Origin: Lentisphaeria bacterium | Lineage (GTDB): Bacteria > Verrucomicrobiota > Lentisphaeria > Victivallales > UBA1829 | NCBI GenBank assembly: GCA_003526375.1 | Contig: DPDG01000005.1 | Span: 1 to 32,229, forward strand | Direction: 5' to 3' | DNA length: 32,229 bases | Shown here: positions 7,607 through 16,257 of the stretch, in pieces | How positions within the stretch are numbered: the stretch's first letter is position 1 | Layout of the letters: every line of letters begins with the position of its first letter | Program-made: the position numbers and the translations under genes | The notes under the pieces: model-generated | What the model saw: the letters and a program-made list of their open reading frames with translations, nothing else | What the model was told of the DNA's origin: nothing | Databases searched by the model: none

Positions 7607-10300
7607 ATGAAAAAACTGTTGACTCTGTTGTTTCTGGCAGCTTGTGTGATACTGAATGCCGCCCCTCTGTTTGAAAACGGAAAAACCTCGTGGAAGATTT
7701 ACATCCCGGAAAAGGCGTCGCCGACGGAATTGTATGCCGCCGAAGAACTGAGCACATATCTGCGGCGTATTTCCCGCTGTTATTTTGATATCGCCAGAGG
7801 CGGGGCAGTGCCCGACTCCGATGCAATCGTCATCGGAACGCCGCAGTCCATGCCGGCCGTGAAACTGCATGAAGATCAACTCGGGCTGGGCTCCGGCAGC
7901 GAGCAGAAACTGGCGGTCTATACGCTGGGCGGGAATCTCTACCTTGCGGGCAGGGAACCGCGCGGCGCGCTTTACGCGGTTTATACGTTTCTGCAGGACA
8001 CGATGGGGGTGCGCTGGTTCTGGCCCTCGTCCGAGGCGAACGGTGAATTCATGATTTACCGCAGACAGTTTGAACTGCCGGAGCTGGCGGTCAACCGCGA
8101 TCCCGCCATTTTCTACCGTGGCTACCATTTCCTGAACGGAACGAATCCGCATCTTGAAACATGGCTCGCGCGCAATTTCGGCAATATCATCCGCGCCGGT
8201 ACGCAGGGGGGCAAAGCGGCTCTTCCCGCGCGCATGGCGAAGGGGATTTACATTCACGGCTCCGGTCACAATATCGTGCTGAATGATAAAAAGGCGTTTC
8301 AGGAGCATCCTGAATGGTTTGCCGAAGTGATGGGCAAGCGGACGATGGACCAGATCTGCTGGAACAACAGCGAGGTCGAGGATGTGATGTTTGAAAAGTT
8401 CGTGAAACAACTGGACAAATATCCGGAATATGCCTTGTTCGGCTTTTATCCGGAGGACAACCAGAACTACTGCCGGTGTGCGAAGTGCCGGAAGACGGAC
8501 GTCTCCACGAACTGGTTCCGCTTCCTGCGCCGCCTGACGGACCGTCTGCACGCGAAATATCCGCATCTGCGCTTTACCTCGATTGCCTATCAGGGATACC
8601 TTGATTACCCCAAATGCGATATGGACGGCTATGCGTTCATCGAGTTTGCGCCCTATGCCCGTTGTTTTGTGCATGACATCAGCCATCAATGCGCTCCCAA
8701 CAAGTATGCCCTGGAGGTCTGGAGCCCGTGGCTCAGATCGGGGGTTCCCACAGGCGTCTACGGCTATGAGTTCGATATTCTCAGCCCGTCGATGATGATT
8801 CCGGTCTATCACTGGCTGTCCGATCAGGCGCGTTTCTTCAGGAAGAATAATGTGCAGGCGGTCATTCCCGAAATTCCGGGAACCTATGCGTCGAAATGGG
8901 GACACGCCCGCATTGACATGCGGCTGGCGTTTTATCTTTATTCCCGCCTGATGTGGGACCCCGATGCGGATGTGAATGCGCTGATACGGGATTTCTGCAA
9001 TTACGTCTACCCGTCCGCCGCGGATGAAATGTATGCGTATCATACGATGATGGACCGGGCGTGGAGTTCTCAGAAGCAGGATTTTTCCGGTTACTTCAGT
9101 TCGCCGATCACGGCTTCCGCTGAATTCATCACGCCGGAACGGATTGCAAGGACCTTTGAATTATTCCGCGCCGCGTCGGAAAAGATCGCGAAGAATCCCG
9201 ATCCCGGTGAACGCGGACGCGAGAAAAAGGAATTGGATTTCGAAAAGAAGCAGTTTGCCGGATGGGTTAAATTCTATTGGCAGAATGCGGAAAACGTGCT
9301 CAATGTCCCGCAGAAAAAAGCGGTGAAGGCAGATATCGGAAAAGATGCAGCGTTTCATGTCCGCTGGTCGGAGAAAGGAGTGTCCCTTGCGTTGAATGCG
9401 CCTCACGCGGATCAGGCGGTTGCCGGGTTGACCGCACCTGACGGAAGCATATTGGAAAAGAGAATTACCCTGACGGACGGCAGGGGAAGTGCGGAGCTTT
9501 CCGCTGCGTTGAAGAATTCCGACTGCCGCCGGCTTCGCATTACGCTGTTCAAAGACGGGAGGGAAGTGGAAAAATTCGGTTCGGATGTTCCTTATGTTCT
9601 CTATTTCAACAAAATACCCGCTGTGGAAAAGAAAATTCTGGTCTGCGTTCCCGACAGGAAGGTTCCGAAAGGGAACATGAGCAAGGTGCGCGGCGCGCTG
9701 ATGGATGCCGCGTGGCAGCCGGCGATAACCGTCGGGGAGGAAAAGCTGAATGTCGCGAACCTTGCGGATCATGACATCGTTGCAGTCCGTATGAACGGGA
9801 ACGATTTGCCTGTTTCCTTTTTCCGTGAGAAACTGATGCCTTATGTCAAAGGCGGCGGGATTGCAGTTCTGAGTGTAAGCGGCAAAGTTGCATTCGAGAA
9901 GATTTTCGGCAGTCCGGCGTTCAGGTTGAAATGGACCGGCAGACAGGAATATTCATGGAAGCTTCGTTACACCCAGTCCATGCAGCCCGGCGACTGGCTC
10001 CATAAGCCGGACAATCTGGAAAAGGAACTGAAAACCTACTGCACCCCGTATTCCGGTTATGAAATTCCTGCCGGCAGCAAATGGCGGATGCTTGCGACCA
10101 TGCGGAAGAAAGATGGTTCGAAGGCTCCTTACATTCTTGAAATGCCTTATGGAAAAGGATGTTTTATCCTGACGACCGGATCCATCGGACTGGAGGACGA
10201 CGGGCAATGGATGGTTTTCGGCAGTGCGCACCAGAGCACGGTCAAGGCATTTTTCAATAATATGCTCATGTGCCGTAAGGGGGCAAAGACTCTGGAATAG
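7607..10300 (+). CDS. Secreted DUF4838 protein, probable glycoside hydrolase, with extra C-terminal domain
   Basis: The 897-aa protein has a signal peptide (about 1-19) and an N-terminal GH20/alpha-glucuronidase-N-like fold (about 25-160, including ELYAAEELSTYL and GALYAVYTFLQDTMGVRWFWP). A DUF4838 core spans about 165-530, with HGSGHN (217-222) and FYPEDNQNYCRCAKC (280-294), the latter a Cys cluster typical of the family and possibly metal binding. The family is linked to polysaccharide-utilisation loci but lacks a settled activity. After about residue 600 there is a further region of alternating strands resembling a Rossmann or glutamine-amidotransferase-like fold (ILVCVPDR, GGGIAVLSVSG, PYGKGCFILTTGS). 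It is the last gene of the ROK cassette. Confidence 0.8.
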   Translation: MKKLLTLLFLAACVILNAAPLFENGKTSWKIYIPEKASPTELYAAEELSTYLRRISRCYFDIARGGAVPDSDAIVIGTPQSMPAVKLHEDQLGLGSGSEQKLAVYTLGGNLYLAGREPRGALYAVYTFLQDTMGVRWFWPSSEANGEFMIYRRQFELPELAVNRDPAIFYRGYHFLNGTNPHLETWLARNFGNIIRAGTQGGKAALPARMAKGIYIHGSGHNIVLNDKKAFQEHPEWFAEVMGKRTMDQICWNNSEVEDVMFEKFVKQLDKYPEYALFGFYPEDNQNYCRCAKCRKTDVSTNWFRFLRRLTDRLHAKYPHLRFTSIAYQGYLDYPKCDMDGYAFIEFAPYARCFVHDISHQCAPNKYALEVWSPWLRSGVPTGVYGYEFDILSPSMMIPVYHWLSDQARFFRKNNVQAVIPEIPGTYASKWGHARIDMRLAFYLYSRLMWDPDADVNALIRDFCNYVYPSAADEMYAYHTMMDRAWSSQKQDFSGYFSSPITASAEFITPERIARTFELFRAASEKIAKNPDPGERGREKKELDFEKKQFAGWVKFYWQNAENVLNVPQKKAVKADIGKDAAFHVRWSEKGVSLALNAPHADQAVAGLTAPDGSILEKRITLTDGRGSAELSAALKNSDCRRLRITLFKDGREVEKFGSDVPYVLYFNKIPAVEKKILVCVPDRKVPKGNMSKVRGALMDAAWQPAITVGEEKLNVANLADHDIVAVRMNGNDLPVSFFREKLMPYVKGGGIAVLSVSGKVAFEKIFGSPAFRLKWTGRQEYSWKLRYTQSMQPGDWLHKPDNLEKELKTYCTPYSGYEIPAGSKWRMLATMRKKDGSKAPYILEMPYGKGCFILTTGSIGLEDDGQWMVFGSAHQSTVKAFFNNMLMCRKGAKTLE

Positions 10301-10317
10301 TTGACGGCAGGAGGGGT

Positions 10318-10357
10318 GTCTGCGGCGAACGGCGTCTGAATGCCGGATGCCGCAGAC
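10318..10357. terminator. Two-tier hairpin between convergent genes, probable terminator
   Basis: GTCTGCGGC (10318-10326) pairs perfectly with GCCGCAGAC (10349-10357), and inside it CGGC (10330-10333) can pair with GCCG (10342-10345). It lies 17 bp after the DUF4838 gene stop and 12 bp before the stop of the convergent aldolase gene. On the plus strand it is followed by an interrupted T-rich stretch (attctttctt), so termination of the ROK cassette is plausible; there is no U tract on the other side. Confidence 0.6.
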
Positions 10358-10369
10358 GAAATTCTTTCT

Positions 10370-11200
10370 TCACTTCATGAAAGCGAATTCTTTCATGAGC
10401 GTTGCCGCGTGCGCAACGCATTTTTCACGGACAGGATCCATGAAACGGTCGATCGGCATGAACTTGCCTTCAAGCTTTTTGAGTTCAGCTTCCGTCGCTT
10501 TGAGGAAGGTGTCCTGGAATTCCGTGGCGATATTGATCTTGGCGATGCCGCGTTTGATGACTTCCTTCACGTCTTCCATCGGTGTGCCGCTGCCGCCGTG
10601 GAGAACGAGCGGCGTCTCCGGCAGAGCCTCGGCAATCGCCGCGCAGCGCTCAATGTCGAGCTTCGGGGCGACCTTGTAATAGCCGTGCGCCGTTCCGATT
10701 GCGACCGCGAGGGCGTCCACTCCGGTTGCTTCGACAAAATGTTTCGCCTCGCCGGGATCGGTCAGGTGCCCTTCGTCGCCCATTGCGACGTGCCCGATTT
10801 CCGCTTCGGTGGAGACGCCCGCCCGTTTTGCCAGTTTCACGACTTCCGCCGTGATTCTGATATTCTCCTCCATCGGCAGATTGGAGCCGTCGAACATGAC
10901 GGAGGTGCAGCCCCATCTGATCGCGTCTTTCACCTGCTCCAGGCTTGCGCCGTGGTCGAGGTGGACCGCGACCGGCTGACTGGATTTTTCCGCGAGTTTG
11001 CGGAGCAGGGGAATCAGCATTTCCGCCTTGCCGTTGCCGAACATGCGGGAATACATCTGAATGATGACGGGACGTTTCACTAGTTCCGAAGCCTCGTAGA
11101 CCGCGACCGCCGTTTCATAATTCGCGATATTGATCGCCGCGACCGCCACACCCTGTTGCCGCGCCGGCCGGAGCAATTCGTTGAATGTATAAAGTGCCAT
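10370..11200 (-). CDS. Class II fructose/tagatose-bisphosphate-type aldolase
   Basis: Starting at MALYTFNELL after an AGGAAAG site, the protein is 276 aa. It is a class II, zinc-dependent aldolase of the GatY/KbaY/IolJ/FbaA family. HLDH (80-83) provides Asp82 and His83, GTAHGYYK (169-176) His172 and LHGGSGTP (200-207) His201, the expected zinc ligands and catalytic base. These enzymes cleave phosphorylated ketoses to dihydroxyacetone phosphate and an aldehyde. As the last gene of an operon with an IolB-type isomerase and a PfkB kinase, it could act as an IolJ-like 6-phospho-5-dehydro-2-deoxygluconate aldolase, but fructose- or tagatose-bisphosphate specificity is not excluded. Confidence 0.9.
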   Translation of the reverse strand: MALYTFNELLRPARQQGVAVAAINIANYETAVAVYEASELVKRPVIIQMYSRMFGNGKAEMLIPLLRKLAEKSSQPVAVHLDHGASLEQVKDAIRWGCTSVMFDGSNLPMEENIRITAEVVKLAKRAGVSTEAEIGHVAMGDEGHLTDPGEAKHFVEATGVDALAVAIGTAHGYYKVAPKLDIERCAAIAEALPETPLVLHGGSGTPMEDVKEVIKRGIAKINIATEFQDTFLKATEAELKKLEGKFMPIDRFMDPVREKCVAHAATLMKEFAFMK

Positions 11201-11222
11201 GATTTCAATCTTTCCTGAGCAC

Positions 11223-11260
11223 GGGACAGCCGGATCTTCTGATTGCCTGTCGGCTGTCCC
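11223..11260 (-). other. Intercistronic 10-bp hairpin before the aldolase gene
   Basis: GGGACAGCCG (11223-11232) and CGGCTGTCCC (11251-11260) form a perfect 10-bp stem with an 18-nt loop, between the Fe-S protein gene and the aldolase gene of the minus-strand operon. No U tract follows on the minus strand (the bases after the stem read TGCTCAGG). It looks more like a processing or mRNA-stabilising element, or a weak attenuator, than a full terminator. Confidence 0.6.
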
Positions 11261-11277
11261 TGCGTTCAATTGCGTTT

Positions 11278-12333
11278 TCAGAGCAGTGCGGCGACCGCTT
11301 CTTCAATCGTCTTCACATTCAGTTTCGCCTCTGTTGCGAGTGCATGTCTGGTGTAAGGCGATGCCGTGATCAACTGGTCGTTCTTCGCGTCGTCACAGCG
11401 GGAGGCGACCTTTTCCGCGAGAAGCTTCACGAGACACGGATCAAGTTCCCGCAGGACGCAGGCGCCTTCTCCCGCAGAGTAGGATTCCTCGTTGTTCGTG
11501 CCGAAAGGCTTGAGCGTGAATCCGCATTTTTCGAGGACTTCGCGCGGAGCCGCGACATTGCCGTTGTAGTTCTTGAGGAAGTCGCTTTCAAGGTAGTAGA
11601 CTCCGGCTGTTTTTTTCGCCGGTTTCCTGAGTTTCAGCTTACCGAGTTTTTCCGCGATGAATTCGGCAGTGTGCATGACTTTGCATTTGAGTTTGACGCC
11701 GAGCGCCGGGAAGTCATTTTTCACTGCATCGTAGGCGGCGGGGTTGCTCACGACCAGAACTTTTGCGCCGGACGCCGTGACGGCTTTGGCGAATGCCGCC
11801 GCCGCTTTCTTTGCTTCCGCCTCGAAACCGAGAGTCTTCAACGCTTTTCCGAGGCATCCCCCGGAGATCGTCATGAACGGAACCTTTGCCGCATCCGCAA
11901 TCTTTTTGAATGCGGCGGAGATCTCCGGCTGTTCCACGGTGTATTTGTCCGTGAAGTAGAGAGTGTCCGCCTTTTTTCCGGCGACCTTGAACACCGCGCC
12001 CTTTGCCAGTTCTTTTGCAAGCGCTTTGACCTTTTCCGGCGCGGCTCCGGCTTCGACGATGTCGCGGCGCGCCGCAAGGACGAGTCCGTTTTCATCGTAA
12101 TGGTTGACGCAGTGGAAGCGGCAGCAGGCGCTGAGGTCGGACTTGTACATGGTGCTGACGACCGCCTCGCTCCTGAGGAAATCGGGATTCATCGTGACTT
12201 TGTCAAGCATCAGGGCGCGTCCGCGCGGGGTGTCGGATTCGCTGAACGTGACGTTGCCGACTGCGGAAAGGTGGCGGCACATGAAGCAGAAGCGGCACGC
12301 CTTCATTGCATCTTCAAATTCTTTGATATACAT
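11278..12333 (-). CDS. Fe-S protein with degenerate CCG (heterodisulfide reductase-like) domain
   Basis: The 351-aa protein begins with CRFCFMC (13-19) and a later CCRFHC pair near residue 70, together a likely [4Fe-4S] site. A C-terminal region follows the layout of GlcF/LldE/HdrB CCG domains, but the diagnostic motifs are altered: the DPC-like position reads ESD (in YYLESDFLKNY) and the CCGxGG-like position reads SAGEGACV. It lies 33 bp after an FAD-linked oxidase gene, the usual pairing in glycolate- or lactate-oxidase systems, so it probably takes electrons from that flavoprotein. The loss of the CCG cysteines suggests only one cluster remains. SD AAGGAG is good. Confidence 0.75.
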   Translation of the reverse strand: MYIKEFEDAMKACRFCFMCRHLSAVGNVTFSESDTPRGRALMLDKVTMNPDFLRSEAVVSTMYKSDLSACCRFHCVNHYDENGLVLAARRDIVEAGAAPEKVKALAKELAKGAVFKVAGKKADTLYFTDKYTVEQPEISAAFKKIADAAKVPFMTISGGCLGKALKTLGFEAEAKKAAAAFAKAVTASGAKVLVVSNPAAYDAVKNDFPALGVKLKCKVMHTAEFIAEKLGKLKLRKPAKKTAGVYYLESDFLKNYNGNVAAPREVLEKCGFTLKPFGTNNEESYSAGEGACVLRELDPCLVKLLAEKVASRCDDAKNDQLITASPYTRHALATEAKLNVKTIEEAVAALL

Positions 12334-12366
12334 GGAATATTCTCCTTGAACTTAAATGTTGTTGAC

Positions 12367-13812
12367 TCAGAAGCCGAAGCCCATTTTTCCGGGGTTCATG
12401 ATGTTGTTCGGGTCGAGCTCCTTTTTGAGCTTGTCGAGGACAAGCGGCTTCGCGGGACCGTAGAGTTCCTTCATGAGACGGCCGAGCTTGAGTCCGACTC
12501 CGTGATGTTCGTTGATCACTCCGCCGTTGGCGATGGCGGCGCGGATCGCGAGGTCCCAGACTCTGTTGTAGAGATCGGCGGCTTCTCTCGGATCGGCGGG
12601 CGCCTGTTCAAAAATGAAGCGGGCGTAGAGCATGCAGCCCCACTCATACCAGTGGGAGAAGTGTCCGATGAAACGCGCCTCCGGGAAGTTTTCGTTGACG
12701 ACTTTCTTCATCGCACGGTAGACATTCTTGATGTCGCTGAATGTTGCGACTGTATCGAGGGTTCCGAACGCCTGCGGCATGTGGAACATGTAGGGCGGAT
12801 AGAAGAACTTGTATTTGTTCTCCCACCACATATCGCCGCCCTTGCTGCCGAGATCCTTGACGTCGTATTGCTTCATGATCTTCATCGCCTCCTCCATTTC
12901 GAGATCGACGATCTTTTCATAGCCGTCAAAGCCGAACACGAGGTAGGAGCCGCTGATGTCGTCGAGTCCGAACACGCGCTTGACGTGATGACGGGTCTCC
13001 TCCTCATCGTAGAGGCGGATTGCGCAGGGGCGGAGACGGCTTCTCATGAGAGAGGCTCCGGCGTCCATGGCGTCGTCGAAGGTCTTGAAAAGATACGCGC
13101 GGAACTTGCGCGCTTCCGGCTGGGGGTGAATCTTCATCGTGACTTTCGTAATCACGCCGAGCGTTCCTTCGCTGCCGAGGAACATCATCGTGAGGTCGGG
13201 TCCGGACGCATGGCGCGGAATCGGGAGCGTGTTGATGATTTCGCCGGTCGGGAGGACGACTTCCAGAGACATGACCATGTCTTCGATTTTTCCCCATTTC
13301 GTGGAGAGCACGCCCGTTCCCCGGTGTGCGAGGAATCCGCCGACTGTTGCGCAGGCGATGGAGGCGGGGAGGTGCATGGTGGAGTAGCCCGCCTTGTTGA
13401 CTTCCCACTCAAGATGGCGCATGATGATACCGGTTCCGGCTGTCACGGTCAATGCCGTGGTGTCGATCTTCCAGACTTTGTTGAGTCTCTTGGTGTCCAG
13501 GTGGATGCCGCCGAGGATCGGGAGTGCGCCGCCCTGCGAACCGGAGCCGCCGCCCCAGGGAACAACGGGGATTTTGTAGGTGTTGGCGATTTTCATGACC
13601 TTGGATACTTCTTCGGCTGTGCCGGGATGGACAATGAAATCCGCCTGCGGATTGGGCATATTGCGGTCGTGCCACATCTCCGGAATCCAGTAGTAATCGA
13701 CGGAATGGGCGAATCTGTCTGCTTCGCGGACATCGACGTAGGCGGCTCCGACAGCGTCCGCAAGTTCGCTGCGGATCATCTCGAACATGTAATTGCTGGT
13801 TGACGGCAACAT
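12367..13812 (-). CDS. FAD-linked oxidase (GlcD / alkyl-DHAP-synthase-like, VAO family)
   Basis: The 481-aa protein contains the PCMH FAD-binding fold: PWGGGSGSQGGA (85-96) for the pyrophosphate loop, ATVGGFLAHRGTG (155-167), and DLTMMFLGSEGTLGVITKV (206-224). The C-terminal FAD-linked oxidase domain ends in INEHHGVGLKLG. The RHHVKRVFG and YEWGCMLYARF elements bring it closer to alkyl-dihydroxyacetone-phosphate-synthase-like members than to classical GlcD. No ether-lipid genes are adjacent; its neighbours are sugar kinases, an aldolase and an Fe-S protein, so oxidation of a 2-hydroxy acid or polyol feeding electrons to that Fe-S protein is more likely. Substrate unknown. SD AGGAGA lies upstream of the ATG. 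Confidence 0.85.
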   Translation of the reverse strand: MLPSTSNYMFEMIRSELADAVGAAYVDVREADRFAHSVDYYWIPEMWHDRNMPNPQADFIVHPGTAEEVSKVMKIANTYKIPVVPWGGGSGSQGGALPILGGIHLDTKRLNKVWKIDTTALTVTAGTGIIMRHLEWEVNKAGYSTMHLPASIACATVGGFLAHRGTGVLSTKWGKIEDMVMSLEVVLPTGEIINTLPIPRHASGPDLTMMFLGSEGTLGVITKVTMKIHPQPEARKFRAYLFKTFDDAMDAGASLMRSRLRPCAIRLYDEEETRHHVKRVFGLDDISGSYLVFGFDGYEKIVDLEMEEAMKIMKQYDVKDLGSKGGDMWWENKYKFFYPPYMFHMPQAFGTLDTVATFSDIKNVYRAMKKVVNENFPEARFIGHFSHWYEWGCMLYARFIFEQAPADPREAADLYNRVWDLAIRAAIANGGVINEHHGVGLKLGRLMKELYGPAKPLVLDKLKKELDPNNIMNPGKMGFGF

Positions 13813-13866
13813 TTTGTTGTGTCTCCTTTTTATTGGTTGAATGTGAAAAAATTGTTTTCCATAGGA

Positions 13867-13916
13867 TGCAATCCCCCCTTACCCCCCCTCCGGAGAAAGC
13901 GTGCGGCTATCTCCGG
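13867..13916 (-). other. Hairpin over the kinase stop followed by G-runs
   Basis: On the minus strand TCTCCGG (plus 13890-13896) pairs with CCGGAGA (plus 13910-13916), overlapping the stop codon of the FGGY kinase gene. The transcript then continues with a run of seven G, TAA, and a run of six G (plus 13873-13888). There is no U tract. It may slow translation or decay between the kinase and oxidase genes, but no known element is recognised. Confidence 0.4.
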
Positions 13917-15421
13917 ATTGAACTGTAAACCGGAGCCATCGCGTCATGAATGGCTTTGTAGGTCTTGAACAGCTCCCTGTATTTTGCCGCCGTTTCGGGA
14001 TCGGGCGTGAGTTCGCGGTCGATCTTGAGGCAGTGCCTGACTGCGGAACGGCTGTCCTTGTAGATTCCGACGCCGGTTCCCGCGAGAAGCGCCGCGCCGA
14101 ACGAGGCGTCGCCGGGCGAGGGAACCGTGAGCGGAAGATTGAAGATGTTGCAGACGATTTCGCTCCAGATCCTGCTGCGCCCGCCGCCTCCGATGAGGAA
14201 CAGGCGCTTCACGGGAAGCTTCATTTCTTCGATCAGCCCGTAACAGTCCAGCAGAGAGTAGCCCACTCCTTCCAGAAGCGCCCTTGCAAAGTCCGCCCTG
14301 GTGCTTCCCATGCCGATTCCGGTGAAACTGCCGCGCAGATCCGGATCCCAGTAGGGCGAGCGTTCGCCCTGCAGATACGGGTGGAAGAATACGCCGTTGG
14401 AGCCGGCGGGGGAGGACTCCGCCAGTTTGTCCATCAGGTTGAATGCTTTCTGGTTGAGTTCCGCCGCGAGACGTTTTTCCGTGTCGCAGAAATTGTCGCG
14501 GAACCATCTCTGGCAGACCGCCGCCGCATTGGTTGCGGAGACCGTGTAATACATTCCCTCAATGATGTGCGAATAGGTGAGGGTGCGTTCATGCGGAATT
14601 GCCCTGTCCGTCATGACATTGACATTTCCCGCCGTGGCGAGTTTCACGATGCAGTCGCCGGGTTCGACGGCTCCTGCGCCGTAGTCTTCGATTGCGGAGT
14701 CGGAACTGCCGCAGATTACAGGAGTTCCGGCAGGAATTCCCGTGTCGCGCGCCGCGGATTCCGTGACGCTTCCGACTCTGTCCGCCGGTTTGACCAGCTT
14801 CGGCAGAGCGGACGCCTTAAGTCCTGTCAAGGCAACGAGTTCCTGTGACCATTCCTGATTCTGCATGTCATAAAAGAGAGTTCCCTGCGCCTCGATGTAA
14901 TCCGTTGCGGAAACGCCTGTTACAAGATAACGCACATAGTCCTTGACGAACAGGATATGTTCCGTTGCCCTGATGACCTCCGGTTCATGCCTGTTGATCC
15001 ACATGAGCTGCGGAAGCGTCCAGGTCGGAGTCGGCATCTGCCATGCGGTCGCAAAGATTTGAGCCGCATGATGTTGCTTCAGCCATGCGCACTCCTCGAC
15101 ACTGCGCTGGTCCGTCCACATGATCGTTTTGCGGAGCGGTTTCATTTCGCCGTTCATCAGAACCGCGTTGTGAGTCGAACCGTCAAAGGCGATGGACGCA
15201 ATTCGTTTGAAATCAACGCCTTGCTCTCTGACTGCCGCCAGTGCGCCGCACATGGCGCGGTACCAGTCGGACGGCTCCTGTTCGGAGAATCCGGGATGCG
15301 GGTAGTGCGTCCGGTATTCCACGGAGGCTTCCCCCTGAAGAAAGCCGTCCGTGTCGATCGCGGTGACTTTGCAGCCGCCGGAGCCGAAGTCTATGCCAAG
15401 CAGTATGTCCTTGCCAGCCAT
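13907..15421 (-). CDS. FGGY-family carbohydrate kinase, xylulokinase-like
   Basis: Starting at MAGKDILLGIDFGSGG, the protein is 504 aa, the usual length for FGGY kinases. Asp11 and the GSGG loop bind ATP phosphates, FDGSTHN (79-85) is the substrate-side motif, GSSDS (238-242) contains the probable catalytic base Asp241, and GGGGRSRIW lies in the C-terminal domain. Family members phosphorylate ketoses or polyols; xylulokinase is the closest by feel, but the sugar cannot be assigned. Its ATG overlaps the stop of the isomerase gene by one base (TGATG), so it is translationally coupled; a GTG one codon earlier is a possible alternative start. Confidence 0.88.
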   Translation of the reverse strand: MAGKDILLGIDFGSGGCKVTAIDTDGFLQGEASVEYRTHYPHPGFSEQEPSDWYRAMCGALAAVREQGVDFKRIASIAFDGSTHNAVLMNGEMKPLRKTIMWTDQRSVEECAWLKQHHAAQIFATAWQMPTPTWTLPQLMWINRHEPEVIRATEHILFVKDYVRYLVTGVSATDYIEAQGTLFYDMQNQEWSQELVALTGLKASALPKLVKPADRVGSVTESAARDTGIPAGTPVICGSSDSAIEDYGAGAVEPGDCIVKLATAGNVNVMTDRAIPHERTLTYSHIIEGMYYTVSATNAAAVCQRWFRDNFCDTEKRLAAELNQKAFNLMDKLAESSPAGSNGVFFHPYLQGERSPYWDPDLRGSFTGIGMGSTRADFARALLEGVGYSLLDCYGLIEEMKLPVKRLFLIGGGGRSRIWSEIVCNIFNLPLTVPSPGDASFGAALLAGTGVGIYKDSRSAVRHCLKIDRELTPDPETAAKYRELFKTYKAIHDAMAPVYSSIRR

Positions 15422-16224
15422 CACTTTACCCAGGCGTGTTTCGGATCTTTGCTGGAGATCAGGCCGCGGTTGTTGGCGCCGGTCATGGTCCAGAGATAAT
15501 ACATGTCATAACCCGGAGCCGCTGCGAGCGGGTGGTAGCCTTCCGCGATGGCGACCGTGTCGTTTTCTTCGATCGTGTAAATTTCGTCGATGCGTTTGTC
15601 GGCGGTGTAGACCTTCTGGATTCCGAAGCCCTGCTGCGGATTGAAACGGTAGAAATAGGTCTCCTCCATGTCGATCTCTTCCGGCGGATTGTCGATGTCG
15701 TGACGGTGGGGCGGGTAGCCGGACCAGTTGCCGGAGGGAACCATGCCTTCGCCGATGTAGAAATGCTCGGAGTCGAATTTCTCATCCAGCATGATTGTGG
15801 CTTTGCGCGTGAAATTGTCGCGCCCGATCGTGATCTCTTTTGTCTCCTCCGGAGTGATGACGGTCGGTTTCGCAGTCCGGCGGGTGGCGGGGGATTCATT
15901 GACCGCGAGATCCATGTAATCCGTCAGCGCCGTGACCGTATATTCCGTATGCCACGGAAGATAGACCGTGTAAGGTTTGCCGGAGAACACGTCTTTGCGT
16001 CCGCCGACTTCCGCAAAATCAAAGTCCTTGCCCTTGACGGAGCATTTGCCGCCGAGGATGACCAGCGCAACTTCATTGTCGCCGGTGTCCGCCGTATAGG
16101 TTTCTCCTTTTCTGAGCGCGAGGATGCCGAATGAGGTGAGCTTCATTCCGAGTGTGTGATTCTTGAATACCGGATTGTATCCGCTTTTCAATTCCTTGCC
16201 GAGCTTGACGAGCAGTTTTTCCAT
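15421..16224 (-). CDS. iolB: IolB-type 5-deoxy-glucuronate isomerase
   Basis: The 267-aa protein is a bicupin of the IolB family and close to the family's usual 270 residues. It has GYPPHRHD (169-176, His173 and His175), the downstream MEETYFYRFNPQQGFG stretch (186-201) and GYHP (229-232, His231), the characteristic metal-binding and active-site set. In inositol catabolism IolB converts 5-deoxy-D-glucuronate to 5-dehydro-2-deoxy-D-gluconate in the cytoplasm. A good GGAGG site precedes the ATG, 33 bp after the PfkB gene. None of IolE, IolD, IolG, IolA is present in the window, so either the pathway is completed elsewhere or the enzyme works on a related deoxy-uronate. Confidence 0.88.
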   Translation of the reverse strand: MEKLLVKLGKELKSGYNPVFKNHTLGMKLTSFGILALRKGETYTADTGDNEVALVILGGKCSVKGKDFDFAEVGGRKDVFSGKPYTVYLPWHTEYTVTALTDYMDLAVNESPATRRTAKPTVITPEETKEITIGRDNFTRKATIMLDEKFDSEHFYIGEGMVPSGNWSGYPPHRHDIDNPPEEIDMEETYFYRFNPQQGFGIQKVYTADKRIDEIYTIEENDTVAIAEGYHPLAAAPGYDMYYLWTMTGANNRGLISSKDPKHAWVK

Positions 16225-16257
16225 TTGAGAACCTCCGTGGTTTGATTGCAGAATAAA

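Noticed and set aside
7247..9043. 598-codon antisense frame opposite the second pilin and DUF4838 genes
   Set aside because: Shadow of two real genes; no ribosome-binding site or domain.
11344..13803. 819-codon plus-strand frame across the Fe-S and FAD-oxidase genes
   Set aside because: Long only because of GC-rich third positions on the opposite strand; the minus genes have motifs, starts and operon spacing.
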